Origin: an uncultured Dorea sp.
Lineage (GTDB): Bacteria > Bacillota > Clostridia > Lachnospirales > Lachnospiraceae
Reading direction: 5' to 3'
Length of the DNA: 14,456 nucleotides
Assembly: GCA_910586965.1 (NCBI GenBank)
Contig: CAJUMF010000055.1
Coordinates: 1-14,456, forward strand
Both the position numbers and the translations under genes were made by a program. Positions 14,380 through 14,456 of the stretch are shown piece by piece (positions within the stretch are counted from its first letter, which is position 1; each line of letters starts with the position of its first letter). The notes below the pieces were generated by a model. The model saw only the letters and a list, made by a program, of their open reading frames with translations, made no database searches and was not told the origin of the DNA.

Positions 14380-14456
14380 TCAACTGACATACCCACACCT
14401 TTTAAGCTCTTCCTCCGCCTTCGCAAGGTTCGCCTCAGACACCCGGATGATCGGCC
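14380..14456 (-). CDS. C-terminal end of an unidentified gene (runs off the window)
   Basis: Reading inward from the window edge on the minus strand, an open frame of 24 codons ends at TGA (14380-14382). The residues (IIRVSEANLAKAEEELKRCG and then YVS) look like a real C-terminal helix rich in Ala and Glu, with GC-richer codons than the neighbouring block. The fragment is too short to name a family. Confidence 0.5.
   Translation of the reverse strand, partial: PIIRVSEANLAKAEEELKRCGYVS

Noticed and set aside
10940..14400. Flanking direct repeats (att sites) around the AT-rich block.
   Set aside because: No shared stretch of about 10 bases or more was seen between the left (10940-11050) and right (14290-14400) edges by eye.

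Overview
The window looks like chromosome from an anaerobic gut Firmicute of the Lachnospiraceae, close to the bile-acid-converting clostridia (Clostridium scindens / C. hylemonae type). The signs are a 12-alpha-hydroxysteroid dehydrogenase that I recognise from sequence, an O2-sensitive [FeFe]-hydrogenase, strong AGGAGG-type ribosome binding sites and mixed GC content. The species call is inference from gene content, not from a search.

Layout. (1) 41-2163, + strand: one transcription unit with a consensus-like promoter, a GH42 beta-galactosidase and a strong terminator hairpin that also separates it from the converging genes. (2) 2194-6708, - strand: an apparent three-gene operon read from right to left. 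It starts at an extended -10 promoter, then 12-alpha-HSDH, then (34 bp later) a GltD-like FAD/NAD(P) oxidoreductase fused to a NuoF-type Fe-S segment, then (7-nt overlap) a multi-cluster [FeFe]-hydrogenase. A bile-acid dehydrogenase that makes or uses NADPH thus sits in one unit with a pyridine-nucleotide-linked hydrogenase; I consider this the most interesting feature. (3) 6810-10953, - strand: a MacAB-like ABC exporter operon (ATPase, long coiled-coil adaptor, FtsX/MacB permease, small four-helix membrane protein). Its promoter overlaps a 16-bp palindrome that is probably an operator. (4) 10996-14317, - strand: an AT-rich accessory block holding a coupled XRE regulator / ImmA-IrrE metallopeptidase / PIN-domain nuclease module, preceded by two tandem DUF3841-like genes, of which the upstream one has lost its 5' end. 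(5) 14380-14456: the C-terminal tail of another minus-strand gene, with GC-richer sequence again.

The metabolic half (sugar hydrolysis, redox disposal through H2, bile acid oxidation/reduction) suits a fermenting gut anaerobe. The right-hand block resembles a toxin-antitoxin or defence-type insertion, with a decayed gene at its edge. No tRNA, rRNA, CRISPR array, transposase or IS element was seen.
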